21,081 nucleotides of DNA from the NCBI GenBank assembly GCA_016713325.1, contig JADJPJ010000039.1, forward strand, positions 1 to 21,081. The letters run 5' to 3'. The translations under genes were made by a program, and so were the position numbers. Shown here in pieces: positions 8,481 through 17,000 of the stretch. Numbering within the stretch: position 1 is the first letter of the stretch; the number at the start of each line of letters is the position of its first letter. The DNA comes from Candidatus Flexifilum affinis (lineage in GTDB: Bacteria; Chloroflexota; Anaerolineae; Aggregatilineales; Phototrophicaceae). The notes under the pieces were generated by a model. It was given only the letters and a program-made list of their open reading frames with translations. It searched no databases and was not told the DNA's origin.

Positions 8481-9760
8481 TTAGCCTGTTGTGCGTGGTT
8501 CTACATGACGGGGCAGCTCGACGATGAAATTCGTTCCCTTTGCGGCGACCGACTCGACGCGAAGGACGCCCCCCATCGCCTGTACGGCGCGCTGGACCAC
8601 ATACAGGCCGAGTCCTGCGCCGTGAGTCAACTCCGAAGAATTCTTCCCACGATAAAAGGCCTCGAAAAGATGCTGCTGATCTTCATCGGACAAGCCAGGA
8701 CCCTGGTCGCTGACCTGCAATGAGATCCTGTCTGCGCCGCACCGCAAAACAAATCGAACGGGTTTGTTGGAGTACTTGAGCGCCTTGGTCAGCAGGTTGT
8801 GAAGGATGCGGCGGACCAGGTTTTTGTCCCAGGTGACGATCTCAGTCTCTTCGCACGCGATGGTCTCCATCGTGATTGGCTGACTCTCCGCGATCAGGCC
8901 CAGATCCTCGACCAATTGTCGAACAAAAGCCAGCGCATCCAACAACGTCAGCGTCAGAACAGGCGAAATGTCATCGATGCCGACCGTAGAGACTTCCTGA
9001 ACCATATCGTTCAGATACCAGACAATATCGCGAATCGTCTGGTAGCGCTGCTGCTTCTGTTCCTCCGTCAGGCGGTCGGCGTAATGGTCGAGCGTCTCGA
9101 CCGAGGCGTGAATGATCGTCAGCGGGGTACGGAACTCATGGGCGATCACCGAGAGCACGCGGGCCTGAAGTTGGTTGAGTTCCTTCTCCTTGGCGAGCGA
9201 TCGTCGCAGACTGTCTTCGGCCTGCCTGAAAAAGTGGAGACATCGCTGATCGCGGTGCGGAACGTGTCCTTCGAGTCTATCGACACATCGGTCGTCAACT
9301 GCGCGGGAAAGACCGCACTCCCATTCGAGCGCAGGGAAACCTCGCAGATCTGCGCCTGCCGCGTGCCCAGCACCGCCCGGCGATGAAGATGATAAGCATC
9401 CTGAGAATCCACTGCGACGAACTCCGCCAGCGTAGCGCCTGCCAGGGTCGCCCGGTCGACGCCGAGCATCCGACAGGCCGTCAGATTGGCGTTGAGCACG
9501 ATCCCCTTCTGATCGCTCACCACGTAGCCGACGGGCGCGAAATCGAAGAGGCTGGCGTACTCCTGCTTTGCAGCTTCGAGAGACCTGTACGTCTGCTGTA
9601 GTTCCTCAAACTGCATTTCCAACTCAACGTGATAGACGTTGAGTTCGTGCATTATCTCGTCGAAGGTCGCAGGGGCTATCGGAGAGGGGTCGTCTGCGCG
9701 TCTGAGTACTGCTTCGGCTCGCTGCCGTAAGAGAGTAAGCCGATCGGGTTCGACTTCCAT
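8481..9760 (-). CDS. PAS sensor histidine kinase (one frameshift)
   Basis: After repairing one frameshift near 9226 the protein is about 426 residues. An N-terminal helical region (residues 1-60, MEVEPDRLTLLRQRAEAVLR, then HELNVYHVELEMQFEELQQT) precedes a PAS domain (LFDFAPVGYVVSDQKGIVLN to about 150). HisKA follows with H-box SVIAHEFRTPLTII, then HATPase_c with G1 SDQGPGLSDED and G2 GAGLGLYVV. The N-box reads NLLTKALKYS: the usual second Asn is Lys (codon at 8784-8786). At the frameshift, five T replace an expected six (DVSTFFRQAEDSL), a likely read error. The start at 9760 is chosen because GGAGGAG lies eight bases upstream; the longer ATG at 9805 overlaps the promoter. No transmembrane segment is seen, so it is probably a soluble sensor. 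Convergent with the CheB-CheR gene. Confidence 0.9.
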
Positions 9761-9795
9761 CTGTGCTCCTCCCGACGGACGCAATATACATCGAT

Positions 9796-9801
9796 AGTAT
9801 A
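9796..9801 (-). promoter_or_regulatory. Extended -10 promoter of the PAS kinase
   Basis: On the minus strand TGCTATACT forms an extended -10 (TG-n-TATACT), 35 bases upstream of the ATG at 9760. This gives a leader of about 29 bases carrying the GGAGGAG ribosome binding site. Confidence 0.55.
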
Positions 9802-9847
9802 GCATGATCTAGGCTATTACAAACAAGATGGCTCACGATTGCAGGCT

Positions 9848-9893
9848 GCGGTTCATTGCGGAGATGTCCGCTCGTTGTGGCGCTGGCCGGGGA
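9848..9893 (+). repeat. Possible dispersed element, copy 2
   Basis: Resembles 5197-5250 in the same orientation (shared GGTTCA, ATGTCCGCT, TGTGGCGCT, GGGGA with short divergent spacers). It lies between the kinase promoter and the end of the GNAT gene. Confidence 0.4.
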
Positions 9894-9900
9894 AAAGTCG

Positions 9901-10436
9901 TCAGGCCAGCGCACGGACCATGCTTGCCGCGGGCAGCACCTCGCCGCCGGGCATGGGGATGTCGAAGCGCCGCGTCACCTCATAGCCCATCGAGGCGTAA
10001 AGCGGCTCGCCCGGCAGGGTGGCGACCAGCTCGGCGCGCGTGAAGCCCTGCTGCCGCGCCGCCTCCTCGCACAGCTCGATGATCCGCCGGCCAATCCCCG
10101 CCGCGCCCAGTCCGGATGCACGAAGAAGGCGCGTATGCGGGCGGCATCGACGGCCGGGTCGAGCAGGTTGTCCTCGGCCGCTTTCATCTGGTCGCCGCCA
10201 AAGAGAGTCTTGCGCTTGCTCCACCCGCCGCAGCCGACCACGCGATCCTCTGCGACGGCCACATAGTAGGTGCCGTCGGCGATGAGCTGGGTATCCACGC
10301 CGAAGATGTGCACCAGCGCGGCGTCGATCTGCGCGGGGGTGTAGAGGCTTGCACTGAGCGCCCGCACCGAGACCGGGATCAGCGCCTGGAGGGCCGGAAT
10401 GTCGTCGGGTGCCGCGAGACGGAAGTGGAGAGACAT
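9901..10436 (-). CDS. GNAT family N-acetyltransferase (one frameshift)
   Basis: A 178-residue acetyltransferase of the GNAT fold after one repair. The N-terminus is MSLHFRLAAPDDIPALQALI, the core strand reads YYVAVAEDRVVGCGGWSKRK, and the acetyl-CoA motif A is RAFFVHPDWARRGIGRRIIE. The end is PLYASMGYEVTRRFDIPMPG, typical of the family. GNAT proteins transfer acetyl from acetyl-CoA to amines; the substrate is unknown. The frame change at about 10105-10112 is a G-run of four where five would restore the R-R-G-I-G-R-R motif, so it may be a read error. The start ATG lies only four bases after the stop of the upstream gene, showing translational coupling in a two-gene operon. Confidence 0.85.
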
Positions 10437-10440
10437 AAGA

Positions 10441-10819
10441 TTAGCTGCTGCGTTCACAGGCCAGCTTAAGCAGAGGCAGGAAGACTTTCAAATCTGAGCC
10501 GCCCAGCTCCATCGCATACTCGACCTGATCGAAGTATTCAACGTAACGCTCATAGCGGATCGGGAACCCAGTTGCCTCGTCGTGCACCCGCTTGATATAG
10601 AGGAACAGGTGGCCTCCCTCGCCGAACTTAATGCCGAACGCCGCCAGGCCTTTATCCGCACCTTTGAACGCACAATAGTGATGTCGGAAGAACGGGTTCA
10701 AGCTCCATCCCTGCTCGGCGCACAGCGCTTTGAGCCGGTCGATGCCTCGGTAGAACTGATCGACGCGCGAAGCATCCGCGAATGAGAGATAGTGATCGGG
10801 AATATGTCGGTTCAGTCAT
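10441..10819 (-). CDS. Conserved-looking hypothetical, ~125 aa (frameshift near start)
   Basis: No family recognised. The open frame reads DHYLSFADASRVDQFYRGID, LKALCAEQGWSLNPFFRHHY, GLAAFGIKFGEGGHLFLYIK and YERYVEYFDQVEYAMELGGS, ending LKLACERSS. The aromatic-rich, evenly charged sequence looks like a folded cytosolic protein. The ATG at 10817-10819 is out of frame with this body by one base. Removing one C from the CC near the fifth codon would give MTERHIPDHYLSF, so an indel error is plausible; the open part alone starts later. It precedes the GNAT gene by four bases and is probably co-transcribed. Upstream lies a REP-like hairpin at 10843-10866. Confidence 0.6.
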
Positions 10820-10842
10820 GGTCTCGTCATGCCTTTGTCTGT

Positions 10843-11020
10843 GGCGGACAGCAAGAATGCTGTCCCATGTGCACCAAGTTAGCGACTGATCGACGTCGTC
10901 AGAATAGCGATTGTCGCGTCGTCCGCCGGGTGTTTTAACACCCGGCTACCCGAAAAGACAGGTCCACTAAAGGGACCAAGAACGCAGGCTCCGGGGAAGC
11001 CCCTTCAGTGGGCTTGTCGG
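10843..11020 (-). repeat. Composite dispersed repeat, copy B (inverted)
   Basis: A 178-bp block matching 2551-2726 in opposite orientation. It contains the same 22-bp palindrome with arms GCCGGGTGTT / AACACCCGGC near 10927-10948. The terminal hairpin at 10843-10866 has stem GACAGCA / TGCTGTC around TTCT, while copy A has GATGCGA / TCGCGTC around the same loop, so stem pairing is preserved although the bases differ. No coding frame. Confidence 0.85.
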
Positions 11021-11148
11021 CGGACGCGGCGTTGTGCGTCCCTACAGCCCTCGGCGGAGCCGACCCGCTTATTTTGGTACCTGTGGCGGACAGCAACAAT
11101 GCTGTCCCTGCCCGCCGCCGATTGTAGGGACTCCATTCCTTGCGTCCA
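11019..11148. repeat. REP-like palindrome cluster downstream of the cysteine synthase gene
   Basis: Three further members of the palindrome family lie here. At 11019-11045 on minus the stem is GGACGC / GCGTCC with flank GTAGGG. At 11085-11108 on minus the stem is GACAGCA / TGCTGTC around TTGT. At 11124-11148 on plus is a degraded copy beginning GTAGGGACTCCATTCCTTG. Together with copy B they fill the gap between the cysteine synthase stop and the hypothetical gene. Confidence 0.65.
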
Positions 11149-11164
11149 GGGGCCTGTTCGGATG

Positions 11165-12133
11165 TCACACCCCCGCCCACAGATCCGTGCTCAGGTACTT
11201 CAGGCCGGAGTCGCACAGCAGCACGGCGATCGTTTTGCCGGCCAGCGGGCCGCCAAGGAGATGCAGCGCCGCCGCCACGTTGGCCCCGGACGAAAACCCG
11301 GCGAAGATGCCTTCCTCGCGGGCCAACCGCCGAGCCACCTCGACGGCTTCCGTGTCGTCGATCTGCAAATAGCCGTCCACGTGCGCCGGGTCCAGCAGCG
11401 GCAGGTCCATGGCATAGCCGCCGCCCTGGATGCGGTGATTGGGGTGGGTGACGGCCTGCCCCGCTAGCACCGCCGCGCCGGCCGGCTCGACGAGGAAGCA
11501 CCGGATGGCCGGGTTGTGTGCTTTGAAGGCGGCGGCGCACCCGGCGAACGATCCGCCCGTGCCGGCGAAATCGCAGAAAGCGTCGATCTGCCCGCCGGAC
11601 TGCTGAAGGATCTCCGGGCCGGTGCCCAGCAGATGGGCGCGCGTGTTGGCTTCCAGGTGGAACTGGTCGGCGCGGAAGGCGCTCCGCTCGGCCACCAGTT
11701 GCTGCGCCGCCTGCTCGACCAGCGCCAGATCGATGCCCGACACCTGCCCCGGCTGCGACTCCGGCGCCTGCGGCACCAGCACGACCTCCGCCCCGAGCGC
11801 CGCCATCATGCGCGCTCGCTCCATGGAGTTGCCCTTGGACATGACGGCCACAAACGGGTAGCCCTTGACCGCGCAGACGATGGCCAGCCCGGTGCCGGTG
11901 TTGCCGCTGGTCAGCTCGACCACCGTCTGGCCGGGGCGCAGCCGTCCGTCGGCCTCCGCTTCTTCGATCATCTGTCGGGCGATGCGGTCCTTCTTGGAGA
12001 AGCCGGGGTTGAGGTATTCCAGCTTGGCCAGGATGCGCCCCTCGACGCCGCGGGTGATGCGCGAGAGCTCCACCAGCGGGGTTTGGCCGATGGCCTCGAC
12101 GACGGACGGGAGGATGCGATGGGTGTGGGACAT
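11165..12133 (-). CDS. Cysteine synthase-family PLP enzyme
   Basis: An intact 322-residue fold-type II PLP enzyme of the cysteine synthase / cystathionine beta-synthase family, the expected length for CysK/CysM. It begins MSHTHRILPSVVEAIGQTPL. The PLP Lys lies in NPGFSKKDRIA (the first K is the Schiff-base residue; the usual Val before it in S-V-K is absent because the motif reads S-K-K). The substrate loop is TSGNTGTGLAI, and the phosphate-binding Gly loop is GTGGSFAG. IQGGGYAMDLPLLD is a common variant of the G-I-G-AGF region. It would make cysteine from O-acetylserine (or a similar activated serine) and sulfide. The start at 12133 is preferred because AAAGG lies upstream and the longer ATG at 12175 overlaps the -10 box. 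It is the best-preserved enzyme gene in the window. Confidence 0.9.
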   Translation of the reverse strand: MSHTHRILPSVVEAIGQTPLVELSRITRGVEGRILAKLEYLNPGFSKKDRIARQMIEEAEADGRLRPGQTVVELTSGNTGTGLAIVCAVKGYPFVAVMSKGNSMERARMMAALGAEVVLVPQAPESQPGQVSGIDLALVEQAAQQLVAERSAFRADQFHLEANTRAHLLGTGPEILQQSGGQIDAFCDFAGTGGSFAGCAAAFKAHNPAIRCFLVEPAGAAVLAGQAVTHPNHRIQGGGYAMDLPLLDPAHVDGYLQIDDTEAVEVARRLAREEGIFAGFSSGANVAAALHLLGGPLAGKTIAVLLCDSGLKYLSTDLWAGV

Positions 12134-12173
12134 GGGCGGGCCTTTCAAAAAGCGACCGGAGCAGGCCTCATCC

Positions 12174-12203
12174 ATTATAGGGATAGGCGTGCTCCGGCTG
12201 CAA
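12174..12203 (-). promoter_or_regulatory. Sigma-70-type promoter of the cysteine synthase gene
   Basis: On the minus strand TTGCAG (12198-12203) is followed after 18 bases by a perfect TATAAT (12174-12179). The start codon is about 40 bases downstream, giving a leader near 34 bases. It decides against the start codon at 12175. Confidence 0.75.
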
Positions 12204-12233
12204 AGGTCGAACCCGTGGGCAGGGTAACGCAGT

Positions 12234-12566
12234 CTACTTCACCTGATCCTCGAAGCTCGGGCTGTGAGACTCAAACTCGTCGCGGACGATCTTGCCCCCG
12301 CGGAAATGCAGGATGGTGATGCCGGTGGCGTGCAGCTTGCGGCCGGTCGGGGCGACGCCGCGATATTCGCCGAGGTGGGTGCCGGTCATCGTCCAGCGGT
12401 AGGCGACCTTATCCCCTTCGGCGATCATGTCTCCCAGCGTGACCTGGAAATCGGGCATGGCCGCGCGATAGTCGGCGACCGCCTGCTTGAGCTGGTCCAG
12501 GGTGAAATCCTGTCCAAGCAGATAGTCCGGAGCGCACACCTCACGCGATCCAGTGATATCTGTCAC
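12234..12566 (-). CDS. SnoaL-like / ester cyclase family protein, N-terminally truncated
   Basis: A 110-residue frame matching the SnoaL-like polyketide cyclase/ester cyclase family. Recognisable pieces are CAPDYLLGQDF, VADYRAAMPDFQVTLGDMIA, EGDKVAYRWTMTGTHLGEY, GVAPTGRKLHATGI and FRGGKIVRDEFES. Relatives have about 30 more residues before the APDY motif forming the first helices of the cone-shaped fold; here only some 15 are present. An ordinary start codon is missing (the frame begins with GTG and no clear ribosome binding site). The 5' end lies about 50 bases from the terminator of the upstream gene, so a deletion probably removed the beginning. It may be non-functional. Substrate unknown. 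Confidence 0.65.
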   Translation of the reverse strand: MTDITGSREVCAPDYLLGQDFTLDQLKQAVADYRAAMPDFQVTLGDMIAEGDKVAYRWTMTGTHLGEYRGVAPTGRKLHATGITILHFRGGKIVRDEFESHSPSFEDQVK

Positions 12567-12615
12567 CTGGCGATTTCATAGAATGGTTGAGGCCATCGAA
12601 AGCCATAGAAACAGA

Positions 12616-12640
12616 AGAGCAGGGCCACCGACCCTGCTCT
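12616..12640 (-). terminator. Intrinsic terminator of the thrombospondin-repeat gene
   Basis: Perfect 9-bp inverted repeat AGAGCAGGG / CCCTGCTCT with a seven-base loop, 30 bases after the stop at 12670. On the minus strand it is followed by a T-rich TCTGTTTCT. It may also work weakly on the plus strand. Confidence 0.65.
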
Positions 12641-12669
12641 CCAAAACTTTCTGCGTCTTCAGCGGTTCG

Positions 12670-13785
12670 TCACGGGCGTCCGCGTCCGCCACCACGGCCG
12701 GCTGGTGGGCCGCCCTGGCCATTGCCGTTGCCTTGGCCATTGCCGTTGCCCTGACCGTTACCGCGCCCTTCCGGCGGGCCGCCGCCCGGTCCGTCCTGGG
12801 TGTCTGCCGCGTCCGGTGCGGTGGCTTCTGGTGTGGCCTCGGGATCGTCGCCGGGGCGTCCGCGGCCCTGGCCGCGAATGCTGCCCACGCCACCGCCGCG
12901 GAACTCCGCCGGGTGCAGACCTTCGGCCTGCATCAGAGCGCCCCAGCCCTCGCCGTCGGCATGTCGCTCCAGGAGCGTATCGACGTCGATCTCCAGTTCT
13001 TCTTCCAGGCGCAGGGCGATGACCATGCTGCCAAAGCCGAAGCCGTCGCAGTGCCAGTCGAGGACGGTCTGGTCATCGAGTTCAAAGGCATCGGCGATCG
13101 CCTCCGCCACCGGGTGGGTTCTGTCGCTGGCGCAGCTTTCGTCGTCGCCGTCCTCTTCCGAGTCGTCGCAGGCGTCGCCTACGCCGTCAGCATCGGTATC
13201 GAGCTGGTCGGCATTGGCGACCTCAGGGCAGTTGTCCTGGCTGTCGGCCACGCCGTCGGAGTCAGTGTCGATCAGGTCGGGGTCACAGGCATTGCCCACG
13301 CCATCGGCGTCGGTGTCGAGCTGATCGGGGTTGGCGGCCTCAGGGCAGTTGTCCTGGCTGTCGACCACGCCGTCGGCATCACTGTCGACCAGGTCGGGGT
13401 CACAGGCATCGCCCACGCCGTCGGCATCGGTGTCGAGCTGGTCGGCATTGGCGACTTCAGGACAGTTGTCGAAGGCATTGTCGATGCCGTCGCCGTCCAC
13501 ATCGGTGACGACCTCCAGCGCATCGCCGACAAACGTCCCATCCTCAAGAAAATACCCGGTGATCGCGACTGTATCGCCTAGCGCCAGTCCGGCCGGAAGG
13601 ACGATGCCCTCCAGTGCCACCTGAACGCCGTCAACGATCAGGTAATCGACCGCGATGACCTCGACGGTTCCCGTGATCGTCAGCAGATCGTCGAGCAGTT
13701 CCCCGTCCTGCGCCAGAATGGGCGCCAGGCCCACCAGAAGCAGGCTGCAAATCAGGATCCATTTCAAAAGGCTGGATGGCTTCAC
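12670..13785 (-). CDS. Secreted thrombospondin type 3 repeat protein
   Basis: A 371-residue exported protein. A signal peptide ([20 protein letters not shown] with probable cleavage after APILAQ) is followed by a DUF5666-like beta domain (residues about 32-92, [15 protein letters not shown]...[14 protein letters not shown]). About three and a half calcium-binding thrombospondin type 3 repeats come next (about 93-212; DxDxDGxxDxxDNCP), with an exact 39-residue (117-bp) period. Then there is a conserved His/Cys domain ([14 protein letters not shown]...[10 protein letters not shown]), which I know from Anaerolineae proteins without a known function. A Gly/Asn/Gln-rich tail (about 300-371) ends it. 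The GTG start at 13783-13785 is chosen because GGAGG lies eight bases upstream and the signal peptide begins there. It is probably cell-surface or secreted. Divergent from the large kinase. Confidence 0.85.
   Translation of the reverse strand: MKPSSLLKWILICSLLLVGLAPILAQDGELLDDLLTITGTVEVIAVDYLIVDGVQVALEGIVLPAGLALGDTVAITGYFLEDGTFVGDALEVVTDVDGDGIDNAFDNCPEVANADQLDTDADGVGDACDPDLVDSDADGVVDSQDNCPEAANPDQLDTDADGVGNACDPDLIDTDSDGVADSQDNCPEVANADQLDTDADGVGDACDDSEEDGDDESCASDRTHPVAEAIADAFELDDQTVLDWHCDGFGFGSMVIALRLEEELEIDVDTLLERHADGEGWGALMQAEGLHPAEFRGGGVGSIRGQGRGRPGDDPEATPEATAPDAADTQDGPGGGPPEGRGNGQGNGNGQGNGNGQGGPPAGRGGGRGRP
13145..13500 (-). repeat. 117-bp coding repeats of the thrombospondin domain
   Basis: Near-identical 117-bp units begin at 13201, 13318 and 13435 on the plus numbering, each encoding one 39-residue calcium-binding module. 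The high DNA identity suggests recent unit duplication or gene conversion, and copy number may vary between strains. Confidence 0.85.
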
Positions 13786-13815
13786 AATGTAATCCTCCAT
13801 CAACGAACAGTTTGT

Positions 13816-13837
13816 CGATAGGCAAGTTTGCCTATCG
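13816..13837. promoter_or_regulatory. Perfect palindrome in the divergent promoter region
   Basis: Arms CGATAGGCAA and TTGCCTATCG flank a two-base centre, 31 bases upstream of the thrombospondin-repeat gene start. A second stem, GACC / GGTC around GCTTTT, lies just upstream at about 13844-13857. The symmetry suits a dimeric repressor operator or an RNA hairpin in that gene's leader; which is unknown. The rest of 13786-14094 shows no gene and no clear promoter boxes. Confidence 0.5.
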
Positions 13838-14094
13838 GCAATACGACCGCTTTTGGTCGCGACCGTGTTCAAGCAGTACATCTCTAAAGCCGTTGATTCA
13901 TCGCGATTGTCGCATAGTACATACGGACCATGCGTGAGTCGCGCCCAAGATCGGCCGAGTGTGGTAACCGCCGCGACGCTGCATTGTCTTATCGATCTGC
14001 GACGATTCAGGCGGTATGCTTTGTCAAGTGCGACCGCCGAACCCCGTACCTGATTGCAGTCGCCGGCGGTCTTCACGCATTGGATGCCAGGAAC

Positions 14095-17000
14095 ATGAAC
14101 TCGGATCAGCAGGCTATAGAGCCACCACGTCTACTCTTCGTTGGCGCAAATGGCGCAGCAGCATCGATCGTCGAACGCCTCCGGCCGGCGCTGCAAAGCG
14201 ACTTCGAGCACGACAGCGCGGCGTGTGCCAGCGAGTTTCAGGCGCGCCTTCAAGAGCGTGAGTGGGACTTGATCCTGTGCGACGATGCCGTCGAGGGGCG
14301 CCGCTGCCGACGACGCGGCGCCCTTCAGTCTCGCGGACCTGCTTCCGCTTGCCCGGCGTATTCAGCCGCAGACGCCTGTGATTGTCCTGGTGGAGCGTGC
14401 GAAGCTTTTGGACGCCGTCGCGGATGTGGTCCGAATGATGCGCGCCGGTGCGCGAGGCGTCGTCGACGAAGCGGATACACCGACGCTCATTGAACTCGTT
14501 CAGCAGGAATTGGAGAACCGGCGGCCGCATTCGGCGTCTCCCGCTCCGGTGCCGCCGGCGGACGAGATCACGGCGCGCAAGCGGGCAGAGCAGGAACTCC
14601 TGTTAGCCAATCGTCGTTGGCGCGGCATCCTCAGCGCTATTCCCGACCTGATATTCCACGTCCGATCGGACGGCACGGCCATCGATTTTCACGGCGCTTC
14701 GAACGATCTCCTGATGCCTGTGGATCGCATTCTGGGCATCAATATCATCGACTTCCTGGATTCGAGTTACGTCCGTCTATTCGTGCTTCCCGAGTCCGCG
14801 GAGGCATTCCGAATGGCTTTTGCGCACCGTCAGCCTGCTGTGGTCGAATACACCACGCCCAACGAGCAGTCTTACGAAGCGCGCTTATTTCCCATTGAAG
14901 AATCGGACGAATGCATCGTCGTGGTGCGCAATGTTTCCGAGCGCCGGCGCATGGAAGCGGCGCTCCGATCCAGCGAAGAACGGTACCGCAGCCTGGTGGA
15001 GAGCACCGATTCATCCATCGCCCTGTTCGATGCCAGCGGGCAGGTGTTATATGCCAACGCCATCGCAGCGCGCGCGCTGGGACTGACGCCGGAATCGATG
15101 ATTGGCAGGACACAGTGGGAGCTGTTCCCTCGGGAGGCAGCCGATTACCAGATGGAGTCTATCCGTCGGGTGATTGCGACCGGCGAAGGGGTTGTGCACG
15201 AGTCGAGGACTATCCTCAAGGGGGAGGAACGCTGGTCTCGAACCAGCGTACAGCCCGTGCGCGATGCCGCCGGCCAGGCCACGGCTGCGCTGATCAACGT
15301 CACTGACATCACCGCGCTGCGGGCCAGCGAAGAACGCTACCGAATCGCCGCCGAACTGATGTCCGACTATGCCTATAGCTATCGTGTCGAAGAAGACGGG
15401 GATCTGGTGCACGAATGGGTGACGCCCTCCTACACGCGAATCACGGGCTATGAGGTCGGCGAAGTCGACTTCAGGGGACGTTACAGTCTTTACGTGCCGG
15501 AAGATCAGGCGCGGGCAGCGGCGGACGTGCAATCGACGCTGCTCAGCCGGACAACCACGTCAGGCGAGTATCAGTTCATCACCCGGCAGGGGGAGCGCCG
15601 CTGGCTGCAAATCTCGCGCCGGCCGGTCCTGGATGACACGGGACAGCGCGTTGTGCGCATGGCTGGCGCGCCACGGACATCACCGAACGCAAGCGGGCGG
15701 AAGAGGCGCTGCACGAGGCGATCGCACGCTGGAAGAGCGCGTAGCGGCGCGGACTGCGGAACTGGAAGAAGAGCGCAATCTGCTGCGCACGGTCATCGAT
15801 ACCGTGCCGGACTTTATCTACGTCAAGGACCGGCAGCGCCGCATGCTGCTCAACAATGTCGCCCATGCGCGATCGCTGGGCGCGCGTGGGGACGTGGACC
15901 CGCTCGGCAAGACGGATGACGATCTGTTCCCGGCGGACATGGCGGCCGGTTTTTACGCGGACGAAGAGCAGTTGTTCCTGGCCGGGCAGTCGATCAAGAA
16001 CCGCGAGGAACGCACGATCGGTGAGGATGGGGGCGAAATCTGGGCGCTGACGACCAAAGTGCCGCTGCAAAACCTGCGCGGCGAAGTGATCGGCCTGGTC
16101 GGGATCACGAAGGACATCACGGCCATCAAAGTCGGCGCCGAAGCGCTGCGGGCCAGCGAAGAACGCTACCGCGCGACCATCGCCGCCATGTCGGAAGGGG
16201 TGGTCGTTCAGGGCACGGACGGCGCCATCCAACTGTGCAATGAGGCAGCTGTGCGTATCCTCGGGCTGACGGTCGACCAGATGGTGGGGTTGACGTCCGT
16301 CGATCCGCGCTGGCGAGCGATCCATGAGGACGGTTCCCCTTTCCCCGGCGAGACGCACCCGGCGATGGTGGCGCTGCGCACGGGCGAATCACAGTCGGAT
16401 GTCGTCATGGGGGTGCACAAACCCGATGGCGCGCTGACCTGGATTCTGGTCAACGCCTCAGCCGCTGTTTCACCCGGGCGGTTCGCAGCCCTACGCGGTG
16501 GTCGCCACCTTTGCCGACATCACGACGCGCAAAAAGGCGGAAGAAACGCTGAGGCAGGCGCTGGCGCAGGAGAAGGAGCTGGGCGAGCTGAAGTCTCGCT
16601 TCGTGACCCTGGCGTCGCACGAATTTCGCACCCCGCTGGCGGCGATCCTGGCGACGACCGAGACTCTCACCAACTACTGGGATCGCCTGGACAAGCCGAA
16701 GATCGACGACCGGCTGGGCCGCATTCGCGCGCAGGTCGCGCATATGACCAGCATCATGGAAGATGTGCTTGAACTCGCGCGCATGCAGGCGGGCCGGGTG
16801 AAATATGAGCCGGCGCGGGGGGATCTGGACGCGCTGCCGGGCCATCCTGACCGAGTACGAAGATCAGGCCGACCAGGGTCGGCGGCTGATTCACGAATGC
16901 GCTCAACCCCGTGCTGTCGGTCTTCGACACGCGCATGCTGCGGCAGGTGATTGGCAATCTGGTTCAGAACGCGCTCAAGTATTCACCAGAGAGCCACCCG

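Noticed and set aside
9803..9805. Longer start codon for the PAS kinase
   Set aside because: It lies upstream of the probable transcription start, while GGAGGAG precedes the ATG at 9760.
10843..11148. Insertion sequence ends
   Set aside because: No transposase frame or target-site duplication accompanies the repeats in either cluster, so they are described as REP-like or composite repeats only.
12173..12175. Longer start codon for the cysteine synthase gene
   Set aside because: It overlaps the TATAAT box, so the transcript would start after it.
11516..12319. 267-residue open frame on the plus strand
   Set aside because: Antisense to the intact cysteine synthase gene with no start signal or family match.
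13145..13500. Possible CRISPR-like or satellite array
   Set aside because: The 117-bp units are coding modules in frame in a secreted protein; there are no short repeats with unique spacers.
12553..13581. 342-residue Val/Gly-rich open frame on the plus strand
   Set aside because: Antisense to the thrombospondin repeats; its periodic look simply reflects the 117-bp repeats on the other strand.
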